From NCBI GenBank assembly GCA_013203045.1, contig JABMQN010000018.1:1-36462 (forward strand): a stretch of 36,462 nucleotides of DNA, in the 5' to 3' direction. Positions 27,532-36,378 of the stretch are shown in pieces. Each line of letters begins with the position of its first letter. Positions within the stretch are counted from its first letter, which is position 1. The notes beneath the pieces are model-generated. The model was not told the DNA's origin and searched no databases. It saw only the letters and a program-made list of their open reading frames with translations. The translations under genes were made by a program, and so were the position numbers. Source of the DNA: Chloroflexota bacterium (GTDB taxonomy: Bacteria; Chloroflexota; Dehalococcoidia; SZUA-161; SpSt-899).

Positions 27532-28341
27532 TCAGGACAGAAGAAATCCCCCATCCACCACTACCAGGCTGCCGGTCATATAATCAGCAGCGGAACTGGC
27601 CAGAAAGACTGCTACTTTGGCAATGTCATCGGGAGTCCCCATACGGCCCAGAGGAGTACGGCTGACGTGGTACCGTCTGGTATCGTCAATATTCCCATCT
27701 GGTGGAGTAAAAAATCCCAGTAAGTCGGAGAGACCTGGCGTATCGATTCCACCAGGTGCGATAGCATTGACCAGAATGCCATGCGGAGCCCATTCGAGGG
27801 CCATAGACTTGGTCAACATGATGACCCCAGCTTTGGAGGCATCGTAGTGTCCCAGGAAAGGTGCTGGGTGCAGTCCTTCCACCGAAGCGATGTTGATGAT
27901 TTTGCCACCTTGTCCTTGTTTAATCATTTGTTGTGCAACAGCTTGCGAAGTAGTGAAAACTCCTCTTAGGTTGGTGTTAAGTACTTTGTCCCAGGTGTCT
28001 CGTGGCATATCTACTAGTTGTGACGGCGGATAGACAGCCGCATTATTTACCAGGATGTCAATGCCTTTGAAAGCTCGGATAGCCACCTTAGCAGCTTTCC
28101 TGGCATCGTCCGGGCTATCTGCATCAGCCTGGATTGCCTGTGCTTTGCTGCCTATGTTGTGGATCTCGGCAACGGTTTGCAGCGCTATTTCGAGATTTAC
28201 ATCAGCTATTGTGATACTGGCTCCAGCCTCTGCCAGCCGCAAAGCGATGCTTTTGCCGATCCCGGTGCCCCCGCCAGTGACCAGGGCACTTCTACCATTT
28301 AGACTAAATACTTCGGTGAGAGTCTGGTTATTCATGCTCAA
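27532..28341 (-). CDS. SDR-family oxidoreductase
   Basis: VTGGGTGIGKS, NNAAVYPP, YDASKAGV (YxxxK), GSLVVVDGGFLLS. Confidence 0.9.
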   Translation of the reverse strand: MSMNNQTLTEVFSLNGRSALVTGGGTGIGKSIALRLAEAGASITIADVNLEIALQTVAEIHNIGSKAQAIQADADSPDDARKAAKVAIRAFKGIDILVNNAAVYPPSQLVDMPRDTWDKVLNTNLRGVFTTSQAVAQQMIKQGQGGKIINIASVEGLHPAPFLGHYDASKAGVIMLTKSMALEWAPHGILVNAIAPGGIDTPGLSDLLGFFTPPDGNIDDTRRYHVSRTPLGRMGTPDDIAKVAVFLASSAADYMTGSLVVVDGGFLLS

Positions 28342-28374
28342 TCCCCTTTCAACAGGTATATATTACTGAACGTG

Positions 28375-29226
28375 CTAACCCATCCCTAACGCAGATGCCA
28401 GTGGAGTGGTTTCCTCAAAGAACTTCGACCACATTCTGCCATTGGCAAGGCCGCCATCAACAACCATCGCGTGACCGTTTACGAAGCTCGAATCGTCACT
28501 TGCCAACCACAGAGCAGCTTGTGCAACGTCATCGGGTAGACCAGCCCGCTTCAAAGGCTGGAAGTTTACGAAGATTTTTTTGATTTCTTCAACTGTTTTT
28601 TCTGCAGCCTCTTGGGTAAGGCCAACCGACTTTCCCATAATTGGTGTTGCAATCCAGCCAGGGCAGATACAGTTGACTCTTATCCCGCTTTCGCCGGCGT
28701 CCATGGCCACTGAACGTGTCAAGTGGATCACGGCAGCTTTGGCGGCGCAATATGTATGATCGCCGTGACCAGTCTGAAGTCCGGATACACTTGCAGTTGT
28801 TATGATACATCCAGTTCCTCGAGGTCTCATCACTCTCACTGCGTGTTTCATCCCCAGGAATACTCCCCGGAGATCAATTGCCATCGTTTTATCGAATCCT
28901 TCCGTTGGGATCATCTCGATAGGGGCAGTCACGCCTGAAATACCTGCATTGTTGTACATGCAGTCGAGTTGCCCGAACTTTTCGACAGCGAAATCGACCA
29001 GTGCTTCGACTTCCGATTCTTTGCTTACATCTGCATGAAAGTAGGCCGCGTTAGAGCCAAGTTCTTGCGCCAGTTTTTCGCCCAAATCATCAAGAATGTC
29101 CGAGATTACTACTTGAGCGCCTTGATCTATAAAGAGTCGCACAGTTGCTTCACCGATTCCGCTGGCCCCTCCGGTAATCACGGCTACTCTGCCTTCGAGT
29201 TTTCCCATTGTAGTGCCTCCTTCCAT
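28375..29226 (-). CDS. SDR-family oxidoreductase
   Basis: ITGGASGIGEA, NNAGISG, YCAAKAAVIH (YxxxK), NGHAMVVDGG. Start probably at the internal MGKLEGR (29208). Confidence 0.9.
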   Translation of the reverse strand: MEGGTTMGKLEGRVAVITGGASGIGEATVRLFIDQGAQVVISDILDDLGEKLAQELGSNAAYFHADVSKESEVEALVDFAVEKFGQLDCMYNNAGISGVTAPIEMIPTEGFDKTMAIDLRGVFLGMKHAVRVMRPRGTGCIITTASVSGLQTGHGDHTYCAAKAAVIHLTRSVAMDAGESGIRVNCICPGWIATPIMGKSVGLTQEAAEKTVEEIKKIFVNFQPLKRAGLPDDVAQAALWLASDDSSFVNGHAMVVDGGLANGRMWSKFFEETTPLASALGMG

Positions 29227-29238
29227 GGGGTTTTCGAA

Positions 29239-30525
29239 TCACGGTTCTGTAACAATGCGATGCCACACTCCGGGTTCCAATCTGAAGATGTCTTCTGCTT
29301 CGGCATCCATTTCGTAAATCGCGATATAGTTAAACGATGTTCGTTTGGTTGGGCTAAAATTGGCGTAATCGTCAAGGCCATCGAGGCTCAATGAATACCT
29401 TTCGGCTGTTTCATAAAGGGCCTGTGAGTTGAAATTCTCTGCACCTACGGTTTCTATCGTATTTGCGATGATCTCGAGCATTTGATAAGCGGTGGCCAAG
29501 GCAGTATAGCCTATGCCATCTCGGATGACTGAATCAGCTTGATCAGGGTGATACTTATGCAAGAGATCTTTAGCCAGGTTGATGATAGGTCCATCTTCGT
29601 TCCAGTATTTCGCTCCCCGGTAAAACAGTGCATCATCAACTTGATCCCAAACGTTAGCATCGGCCACGTTTCCGAAGTAAGCTAAATGGGCATCATAGCC
29701 GATGAATTTGGCCGTATGACCTGCATGGCGATAATCCCTGGCGAAGTTGGACATGATAACTGTTGGTGGTACCAAATAGTCGCAATCCTTGAGTGCCTCG
29801 ATTTCAGGCCCCCATGTGAAACTGAAATCGGTAAAGTAGGAACCGACCCATTCGAATTGGTCTGGATGCTCTTTTGTGTACCGTTCAATTGCTCCTGCAA
29901 TCATAACGTCCAGCGGAACATTCCAATTTGTCAGCCCGATTTTGGCTGGGCCTTTGGTTTGATAATCCCAGTCATTTTCGGCGATCCATTTGAGGAATGT
30001 ATAGAACGACTCTTCCTGCGGTTGGGCCGTCGCAAATATCCATCCTGGAGGTTCTAATCCTTCTTTTTGTGCACTACCGGTGAACATGACAATTTCATCT
30101 CTTTCAACGCGGGGCTTGAGCACTATCGGGGTGGATTCGACGGCGCTGAAAATAACGTCGGCTCCTCTTTCTTTTAGCCACTCATACCCCGGGATGTCTT
30201 TAGCTGGATCGAACTGCCCGTCGTAGGTGATTACATCTAATTTGATGCCAGGGATAATATTCTCTTCATTGTAGTATCGAACGATGTCAGCTACTGCCAA
30301 ATCGATCAAGACATATGCTTGTGCGGCCATTCCAGTTACATCGGAAATGACACCTATCGTGATTGTTATCTCTTCGGCGGGTTCTGTGGCCGGGGCAGTA
30401 GTTTGAGTGGGAGCATCTGTTGGCTCATTGTCATCATCTCCGCCATTACAGGCAACTAGTACTGGCAACACCAATAGCAAAAGGGTTACAACAAACACTA
30501 TTGGTTTGGTTAACGTTTTTCCCAT
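29239..30525 (-). CDS. ABC-type branched-chain amino-acid-like solute-binding lipoprotein (paralog of 5004..6275)
   Basis: Lipobox LPVLVAC; ITIGVISDVTGMAAQAYVLIDLAVADIVRYYNEENIIPGIKLDVITYDGQFDPAKDIPGYEWLKERGAD. Confidence 0.88.
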   Translation of the reverse strand: MGKTLTKPIVFVVTLLLLVLPVLVACNGGDDDNEPTDAPTQTTAPATEPAEEITITIGVISDVTGMAAQAYVLIDLAVADIVRYYNEENIIPGIKLDVITYDGQFDPAKDIPGYEWLKERGADVIFSAVESTPIVLKPRVERDEIVMFTGSAQKEGLEPPGWIFATAQPQEESFYTFLKWIAENDWDYQTKGPAKIGLTNWNVPLDVMIAGAIERYTKEHPDQFEWVGSYFTDFSFTWGPEIEALKDCDYLVPPTVIMSNFARDYRHAGHTAKFIGYDAHLAYFGNVADANVWDQVDDALFYRGAKYWNEDGPIINLAKDLLHKYHPDQADSVIRDGIGYTALATAYQMLEIIANTIETVGAENFNSQALYETAERYSLSLDGLDDYANFSPTKRTSFNYIAIYEMDAEAEDIFRLEPGVWHRIVTEP

Positions 30526-30559
30526 TTATCCCTCCTTTGATAGGAGCATTCCCCGTCAT

Positions 30560-32227
30560 TTAATCTGATGATTTGACTAGTGACTGGTATAGCCATGTTG
30601 TGGTATCGCTGACTGCATTCGGATCAACTTCTACGTTGATGCAAGCTGGCAACCCTGAATCAAAGGCTCGACCCAGGGCTGGTTTTATATCTTCGATTCT
30701 GTCCACATATTCGCCGTATCCCCCGAGAGCTTCGACCATCTTGTCGTAGCGTTGCCGGGCTTTCAGCGTCATACCAGTGCATTTATCCTCGCTACAGGTC
30801 ATCTTCTGCCAATGCTTGACCATGCCCCAAGCGCCGTCATTTGAAATCACAGCAACGATGGGCAGGTTGTGGCGCACAAACGTATCGAATTCCATTGCGT
30901 TCAAGCCGAAGGACCCATCGCCGAAATAGCCGAGTACTTGCTTATCCGGTTTAGCCAGCTTTGCTGCCAGCGCGAAGCCTGTCCCTACTCCCAGACATCC
31001 GAAAGGACCAGTGGCTAGCAATTGTCCCATAAAGTTCGCTTGGAATGCCGGAGCGAACCATCCGCTGCAATCTCCCCCATCGACAACTATGAGGGCATCT
31101 TCATCGAGGAACTCGATGACTTCACGAGCCAGTCGGGCAGGATGAATAGGAAACGAGTCCGAAGTATAGGCCGGTTCAGCCTGGGATTTCAACATTTCCC
31201 CAAGTGATTTCAGTTGCTCAATCCACTCAGATCGGTCTTTTTGCTGTTGGATTTTATTGATCTCCTCGATCATTTGCTTCAATACCGTTTTGGGATTTCC
31301 GGTAATACCAATGTCGGCACTGCGATTATAACCGATAGTACTGGCATCATTGTGTACCTGGATGATCTTGGCGTTCGCATCAAGAAGGGGTGGCTGTCCA
31401 TAGCCTTCGAGGAAATCAAATCGAACTCCCAATGCCAGAACCACATCTGCCATAGCCGTTGCCGGATGCCCCAAAGCAAGGGAGTGATCAGAACGAATAG
31501 CCCCTTGAGCTAATCCCGTTGTCCGAACGGGGAACTGCCCCAGCTCGACGAACTCTTTGAGTTCTTGATCAGCTTCCGACCAAAAGATACCATCACCGGC
31601 AACAACCGCAGGTCGATCTGCGTTTGCCAATAGTTTCACCGCTTCTGTAATTTGAGCTGGACTGCCGCCACCTTGAGCGGGATTAAGATACGTTTGGGGG
31701 AAAATCACATCGCTATTATCAACCTGTTCCATCAGAATGTCGACAGGACATTCCAGGTACACAGGGCCGGGTGTATCGCTGGTGGCAATTCTTAGGGCGG
31801 CACTGACATACTCCGGTATTCGTTGGACTTCATAAACTGCTCTGGCCCATTTGGTGATGGGCTCCATCAGCCGCACCTGATCGATATCCTGTAATGCGCC
31901 ACGATCAAAATCGAAAAGGGGAGAACGTCCGCCGAATACGATCATAGGAATGCCGGCTGTAAACGCCTCGGCTACTCCGGTGACTGCATCGGTGACCCCG
32001 GGTCCTGCCGTTATGACCGCAACACCAGGTTCGCCGGTGGCGCGTGCCCACCCGGCAGCGGCATGGGTAGCTACTTGCTCATGGCGAACATCGATGATGT
32101 CGATGCCTTGTTCCATGCATGCGGTATAGATCGGGTTGATGTGGCCACCGCACAGGGTGAAAATGTGCTTCACTCCCTCCCGCTTGAGAGATTGCACAAA
32201 CAGGTCTCCTCCACACACGGATGCCAT
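30560..32227 (-). CDS. Thiamine-pyrophosphate-dependent enzyme (acetolactate synthase / 2-hydroxyacyl-CoA lyase-like)
   Basis: DVRHEQVATHAAAGWARATG N-terminal TPP Glu motif; GYFGDGSFGLNAMEFDTFVRHNLPIVAVISNDGAWGM (GDGS...N) TPP-binding motif. Confidence 0.88.
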   Translation of the reverse strand: MASVCGGDLFVQSLKREGVKHIFTLCGGHINPIYTACMEQGIDIIDVRHEQVATHAAAGWARATGEPGVAVITAGPGVTDAVTGVAEAFTAGIPMIVFGGRSPLFDFDRGALQDIDQVRLMEPITKWARAVYEVQRIPEYVSAALRIATSDTPGPVYLECPVDILMEQVDNSDVIFPQTYLNPAQGGGSPAQITEAVKLLANADRPAVVAGDGIFWSEADQELKEFVELGQFPVRTTGLAQGAIRSDHSLALGHPATAMADVVLALGVRFDFLEGYGQPPLLDANAKIIQVHNDASTIGYNRSADIGITGNPKTVLKQMIEEINKIQQQKDRSEWIEQLKSLGEMLKSQAEPAYTSDSFPIHPARLAREVIEFLDEDALIVVDGGDCSGWFAPAFQANFMGQLLATGPFGCLGVGTGFALAAKLAKPDKQVLGYFGDGSFGLNAMEFDTFVRHNLPIVAVISNDGAWGMVKHWQKMTCSEDKCTGMTLKARQRYDKMVEALGGYGEYVDRIEDIKPALGRAFDSGLPACINVEVDPNAVSDTTTWLYQSLVKSSD

Positions 32228-32282
32228 GCTTCACCTCCTGAGACAGATTCTCTAGTGTTAAGTCAATCATGATTTGACGCCT

Positions 32283-32365
32283 TGTCATTCTGAGGGAGTC
32301 CGACCAAGACGATCGAAGAATCTCCCCGGTTGACAGTGAGATTCTTCGCTTTGCTCAGAATGACA
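32283..32365. repeat. ~83-nt palindromic intergenic element (MITE/REP-like)
   Basis: Outer arms TGTCATTCTGAG (32283-32294) / CTCAGAATGACA (32354-32365); inner arms CGAAGAATCT (32314-32323) / AGATTCTTCG (32339-32348). All perfect complements. Confidence 0.7.
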
Positions 32366-32389
32366 TTTCAAATGTGACATGACACTAGT

Positions 32390-33415
32390 TTATAAACCGG
32401 GTTTCTGATTCGGCTGAACCAGAACCTTGATCTGAGAAGTAGGTTGAGCCAGGTCTTGGAGAGCTTGCTGCACCTTCTCCAGTGGTATTACATCTGAGAT
32501 CATGCCCTCAACCTTTATCTTTCCCTGCTTGAAAAGATCCAGTGCCAGAGGAAACTCGTCCAAGTAAGCGAACGATCCCTTTACTTCGATTTCCTTCCAC
32601 ATCCAAAACTCAGGGATGACGTTTGCTGAAAGTCCTGCGCCGACTACGATGACCTTTCCTTGGCACTTAACAGTATCAACCGCTTGCTGCAAGACAGATG
32701 GTGCGGCACTACACATGAAGGCTACGTCTGCGCCTCCTCCCGTTAGATTGGCAATCTCGCCAGGAATGTTTGTACTGCTCGGATCGAAAACTTCGTCAGC
32801 ACCGAGAATGCTGGCAGCTTGGGATCGACTTGGCGCAGGTTCGACGACATAGATCGTGCTTGCTCCGGCAAGGCGAGCGATTTGCAGGACGAACAAACCA
32901 ATAGATCCGGCTCCGAAAATTACAACGGAATCACCAACGCGAATGCCAGATCGGTTCACTGCACGAAGGGAAACAGCACAGGGTTCGATGTTAGCCGCTT
33001 CTTCATCGGTAACCTCATCCGGGAGGTGATGAAGCATACTGGCATTGGTCGTGACATATTCTGCAAAGGCTCCAGGCATTCCCTCATTTACGCCGAGGAA
33101 CTTGAGATCGACGCAATGGTGCCACTCCCCACTCTGACAAAATCGGCACTCTCCGCACTTCACCGACGGCATCACGGTTACACGATCGCCCACAGACCAT
33201 CCCTCTACCGTGGGTCCGATCTCATGAATCGTACCGCAAAACTCATGCCCGATGACCAGCCCCGTGGGGAAGAATCCTTCACTGAATAAGCGGACATCTG
33301 ATCCACAGATGCCACAGTATGTCACCCTGATTACTACCTTTCCTGGCCCGGCAACTGGGGCGGGCATCTCCTCAATTGCAAGTGATCCTTTTCCCTTGAA
33401 AACAGCGGCTTTCAT
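32390..33415 (-). CDS. Zinc-dependent alcohol dehydrogenase (sorbitol/threonine dehydrogenase-like MDR)
   Basis: GHEFCGTIHEIGPTVEGWSVGDRVTV, CGECRFCQSGEWHHC structural-zinc motif, GAGSIGLFVLQIARLAGA. Confidence 0.9.
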   Translation of the reverse strand: MKAAVFKGKGSLAIEEMPAPVAGPGKVVIRVTYCGICGSDVRLFSEGFFPTGLVIGHEFCGTIHEIGPTVEGWSVGDRVTVMPSVKCGECRFCQSGEWHHCVDLKFLGVNEGMPGAFAEYVTTNASMLHHLPDEVTDEEAANIEPCAVSLRAVNRSGIRVGDSVVIFGAGSIGLFVLQIARLAGASTIYVVEPAPSRSQAASILGADEVFDPSSTNIPGEIANLTGGGADVAFMCSAAPSVLQQAVDTVKCQGKVIVVGAGLSANVIPEFWMWKEIEVKGSFAYLDEFPLALDLFKQGKIKVEGMISDVIPLEKVQQALQDLAQPTSQIKVLVQPNQKPGL

Positions 33416-33438
33416 TTAAAAAACCTCTAAGTTGTGAC

Positions 33439-33984
33439 CTAGACTTTTGTTGCCCACTCCTTGATGACTTCCTGACTCAAATCTTTGTATTCCTTTTCAT
33501 CTGGGAGCGGCCTGCCCAGCCAATCACGGTAAAAGGAATCGATATCGGGAAGGAACTCGAAAATGACCGGATAGCCAATCGGGACACTTTCCACTTTGAG
33601 CATGGACCCACATCCCGGACAATAATACTCCCGAATTTCGCCCAGGTCCGGATCAGGGCATTTGACGCCCGGATAGATTTCCTCTAATTTTTGACGGTCA
33701 TCCCGGGCATAGATTAGAGCACTCAGTTTCCAGTTACGCCGATAGTCCCCGAACTCTTGTCCGCAATCGCATTTCACGATGCGCTCGCCATCCTTCTGAA
33801 CGACGTGAAGGTGTTCGTTTAAAGGAAGTAGAATCTTTTCTGACCAGGGTACACGTTCCTGAAGTATCTCGATATATTTATCGAACCGGTCATTGTCCTT
33901 GGGCTGGCTCATGATCTCCTTGACCTTTTCCCAACGGAGATTACCATCATACAGGTCTTTCAAATCTTCTTTGCTGTGTTCCAT
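33439..33984 (-). CDS. Acetone carboxylase gamma subunit-like zinc-ribbon protein
   Basis: VKCDCGQEFGDYRRNWKLSALIYARDD...YYCPGCGSMLKVESVPIGYPVIFEFLPDID; cysteine pairs CxC and CPGC; adjacent to a HyuB-type subunit. Confidence 0.75.
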   Translation of the reverse strand: MEHSKEDLKDLYDGNLRWEKVKEIMSQPKDNDRFDKYIEILQERVPWSEKILLPLNEHLHVVQKDGERIVKCDCGQEFGDYRRNWKLSALIYARDDRQKLEEIYPGVKCPDPDLGEIREYYCPGCGSMLKVESVPIGYPVIFEFLPDIDSFYRDWLGRPLPDEKEYKDLSQEVIKEWATKV

Positions 33985-34052
33985 TTTTTCACCCCTTTTG
34001 GATTACGCTAGCTCGAGCTACCGTAAATGAGGCAACAGTGTAACTGTCGCGC

Positions 34053-36248
34053 TTAAAAATTAAAATCCTCAGAGAGGGTCCAGAAATCCTTGAATTCTTG
34101 TGTGAATACCTCACTCAGCTTCATGCTGCTCTGGTACATTTCAGTCAGCAGAGGATCGAGGTCTTTCTCAAGCACTCGCTGCCTTATTTTTCGCCAGTAT
34201 TCCTCTACAGGTACACCGCGCGAAAGTCTTTCTTTACGCTTTTCTTCTCGGAGTTTCTTTGTCTCCGCTTCATCGATAGTCCACTCTTTGGTTTTCTCAT
34301 CGTAATTGGCGGCTATGCAGTACACGTTTCTGCTTATCTCCTCATTGGCCAATCCGTTGTCGAGGTCTGCTTTTTGGAGTGCCAGGTCCCTCTCGATCGG
34401 GTCGCCCAGACCTCCGGCGGAGCCATTATCGGAAAAGACGACGTCTCCATTCCGCACCTCCATGGGAGCTGGCATATGACTGAGGGGGATCACCTCGCCA
34501 GGGAACCGATCGATGAATTCAGCAGGGTGGTCCATGCCATGAAGGAACAGAGGCTCCCGCTTCTCCATCCGTTCCGCCAGATTTTCGTAGCGAAGCAGGA
34601 AGGTAGTTCGCTTGCTGCCTGGGTATCCGCCAAACATGCCGATATTGGGAATTAGTCGATCGTGAGCACATCCCACCAACCCGGCAGCGACGCACAAACC
34701 GGCACCGTGAATCATGGTGATTTTGGGCAGTGACAGTCCGGCACGGTATTTCCCATATCCCAAAGAGTAGGGATCAAGCTGTTTCCCCATCTCCATTTCA
34801 GGCACAAATAATTCCCACACTTCGTCGGCGCCAAGATCGACTTCCAAAGTGCCTATCCATCCTCCGGCATCTATGCCGTCACAGACTCCCCTGGCGCCTG
34901 CACCCAGGTGCCCCAGCCCGCCAGCCATCATCGGGCGCTTGTTGCCGTACTGGTCATAGCCGGCCATTTGGAGGGTCGATCCGGAGCGGTAATTATAAAT
35001 CTCCTCCCGGAACCCCCTCAGATAGAAGGCGGAACCCAGCATCCCTAGCCACAGGCTACACATATCCACCAGCGGAAGCCATGGGGTAGAAGTTGCCAGA
35101 TGTTTGACTTCAGTCGGATTGAGCAGGGAATCTACAGGAGGCTTGAGGTCAAATGGCAGGAGCGATCCGAGATTACCCCGACCATCGTAGGAAAGGGTTT
35201 GCACGACGGCAATCGAGATGCCTCCCCACAATCCCGATGGGGTAGCATTGAACGGGTGCCAGCCCCACTCGCCAGTCCCTTCAAAATCCAGCACTATGTT
35301 TCCCGATGGCAGGATATCCATCTGCATGGGAACCAGTCGGATCATGTCTTTTTTGCCGGGCAGCCAGGCCACCGGTTGATCTGCCATATATATCTCGCAT
35401 GGGACTACGTCGCGGTAACGGCCCGGTATCGTCCTCTGCCGGATCCGTTTGTACTGGTTGCGGCGCTCTTCTTCGATAAGCTCTCTCGTTGCCTGCTTGA
35501 AGAAGTCTAGCCCGAACTCCCGGATCACGTTTTTGACCTCTTCGCGAACCCGGATATCGGCGGCTACCGCTCCCTTCCGGTCCAGTAAAAAAAGGTCGGC
35601 CAAACCGAGGCTGATTTCGATCTTGATCTCATAATCCCGCCGCAACTTATTGTTAAATCCAATTTTCTCAGCGCAGAACTTAAGTCCATCGGTAGCCCGC
35701 TCTACATTGGGCACCGGCATACACCCAGGGGTTACTGCGCCGCTATCCATTTCCATAATTACCGTGGATACCCAGCCGATCAGTTCCCCTTCCCAGTAAA
35801 TAGGCATGCAGTCATAGACATCGGCGGCATGGACTCCGGCAATAACGGGATCGTTGCAACTGAAGATATCGCCATCGTCAATGCCCACCTCTTCTTCGTA
35901 GTTATGTTCGATCATCCATTGAATAACATCCCCCATGCAACGGATATGAACCTGGATGCCTGTGGACTGGGCGATGCAATCGCCCTCCGGGGTATAGAAA
36001 CCGACGCAAAGCTCGGCGACCTCCCGAACGAATGGGGAGCCGCTGACCTTCTTGGTGGTCTCCCTGCCTGAGATCAGCGCTGATACGAGCCGGGAATGAA
36101 AAAGCTCGGCTTTGACCGGATCATTTTTTAAAACATGAGGATCGGTGACACCAGCGTAACAGCCGGTCTCTTCGTACAATCGTTTGTTGTCCTCAAGCAT
36201 CTGCTTGAGGGTCCTGCCACTATCTCCAATTCCTTTGTGTTCACTCAT
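34053..36248 (-). CDS. Hydantoinase B / acetone carboxylase alpha-like subunit
   Basis: VGFYTPEGDCIAQSTGIQVHIRCMGDVIQWMIE, DGDIFSCNDPVIAGVHAADVYDCMPIYWEGELIGWVS, FSDNGSAGGLGDPIERD. The ORF call extends to 36260 (TTG), but GGAGGTCAAAATG supports ATG at 36248. Confidence 0.85.
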   Translation of the reverse strand: MSEHKGIGDSGRTLKQMLEDNKRLYEETGCYAGVTDPHVLKNDPVKAELFHSRLVSALISGRETTKKVSGSPFVREVAELCVGFYTPEGDCIAQSTGIQVHIRCMGDVIQWMIEHNYEEEVGIDDGDIFSCNDPVIAGVHAADVYDCMPIYWEGELIGWVSTVIMEMDSGAVTPGCMPVPNVERATDGLKFCAEKIGFNNKLRRDYEIKIEISLGLADLFLLDRKGAVAADIRVREEVKNVIREFGLDFFKQATRELIEEERRNQYKRIRQRTIPGRYRDVVPCEIYMADQPVAWLPGKKDMIRLVPMQMDILPSGNIVLDFEGTGEWGWHPFNATPSGLWGGISIAVVQTLSYDGRGNLGSLLPFDLKPPVDSLLNPTEVKHLATSTPWLPLVDMCSLWLGMLGSAFYLRGFREEIYNYRSGSTLQMAGYDQYGNKRPMMAGGLGHLGAGARGVCDGIDAGGWIGTLEVDLGADEVWELFVPEMEMGKQLDPYSLGYGKYRAGLSLPKITMIHGAGLCVAAGLVGCAHDRLIPNIGMFGGYPGSKRTTFLLRYENLAERMEKREPLFLHGMDHPAEFIDRFPGEVIPLSHMPAPMEVRNGDVVFSDNGSAGGLGDPIERDLALQKADLDNGLANEEISRNVYCIAANYDEKTKEWTIDEAETKKLREEKRKERLSRGVPVEEYWRKIRQRVLEKDLDPLLTEMYQSSMKLSEVFTQEFKDFWTLSEDFNF

Positions 36249-36266
36249 TTTGACCTCCAATAAATC

Positions 36267-36287
36267 CCTCTCCCTTCTTGGGAGAGG
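36267..36287. repeat. Small inverted repeat CCTCTCCC-ttctt-GGGAGAGG
   Basis: Perfect 8-bp stem in the leader of the HyuB-like gene. Confidence 0.45.
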
Positions 36288-36326
36288 TTAGGTGAGGGTT
36301 TTCCGATAAGCTGTTTTCAACGGTGC

Positions 36327-36371
36327 AACCCGGAACATAGTTGACACGTTAAACCGGGCACATGGTTGACA
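36327..36371. repeat. Two ~20-bp direct repeats (candidate IS end)
   Basis: AACCCGGAACATAGTTGACA (36327-36346) and AAACCGGGCACATGGTTGACA (36351-36371). Confidence 0.5.
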
Positions 36372-36378
36372 GAATTAC

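Noticed and set aside
34098-34655. 185-aa plus-strand ORF opposite the HyuB-like gene
   Set aside because: Antisense shadow; no independent coding evidence.
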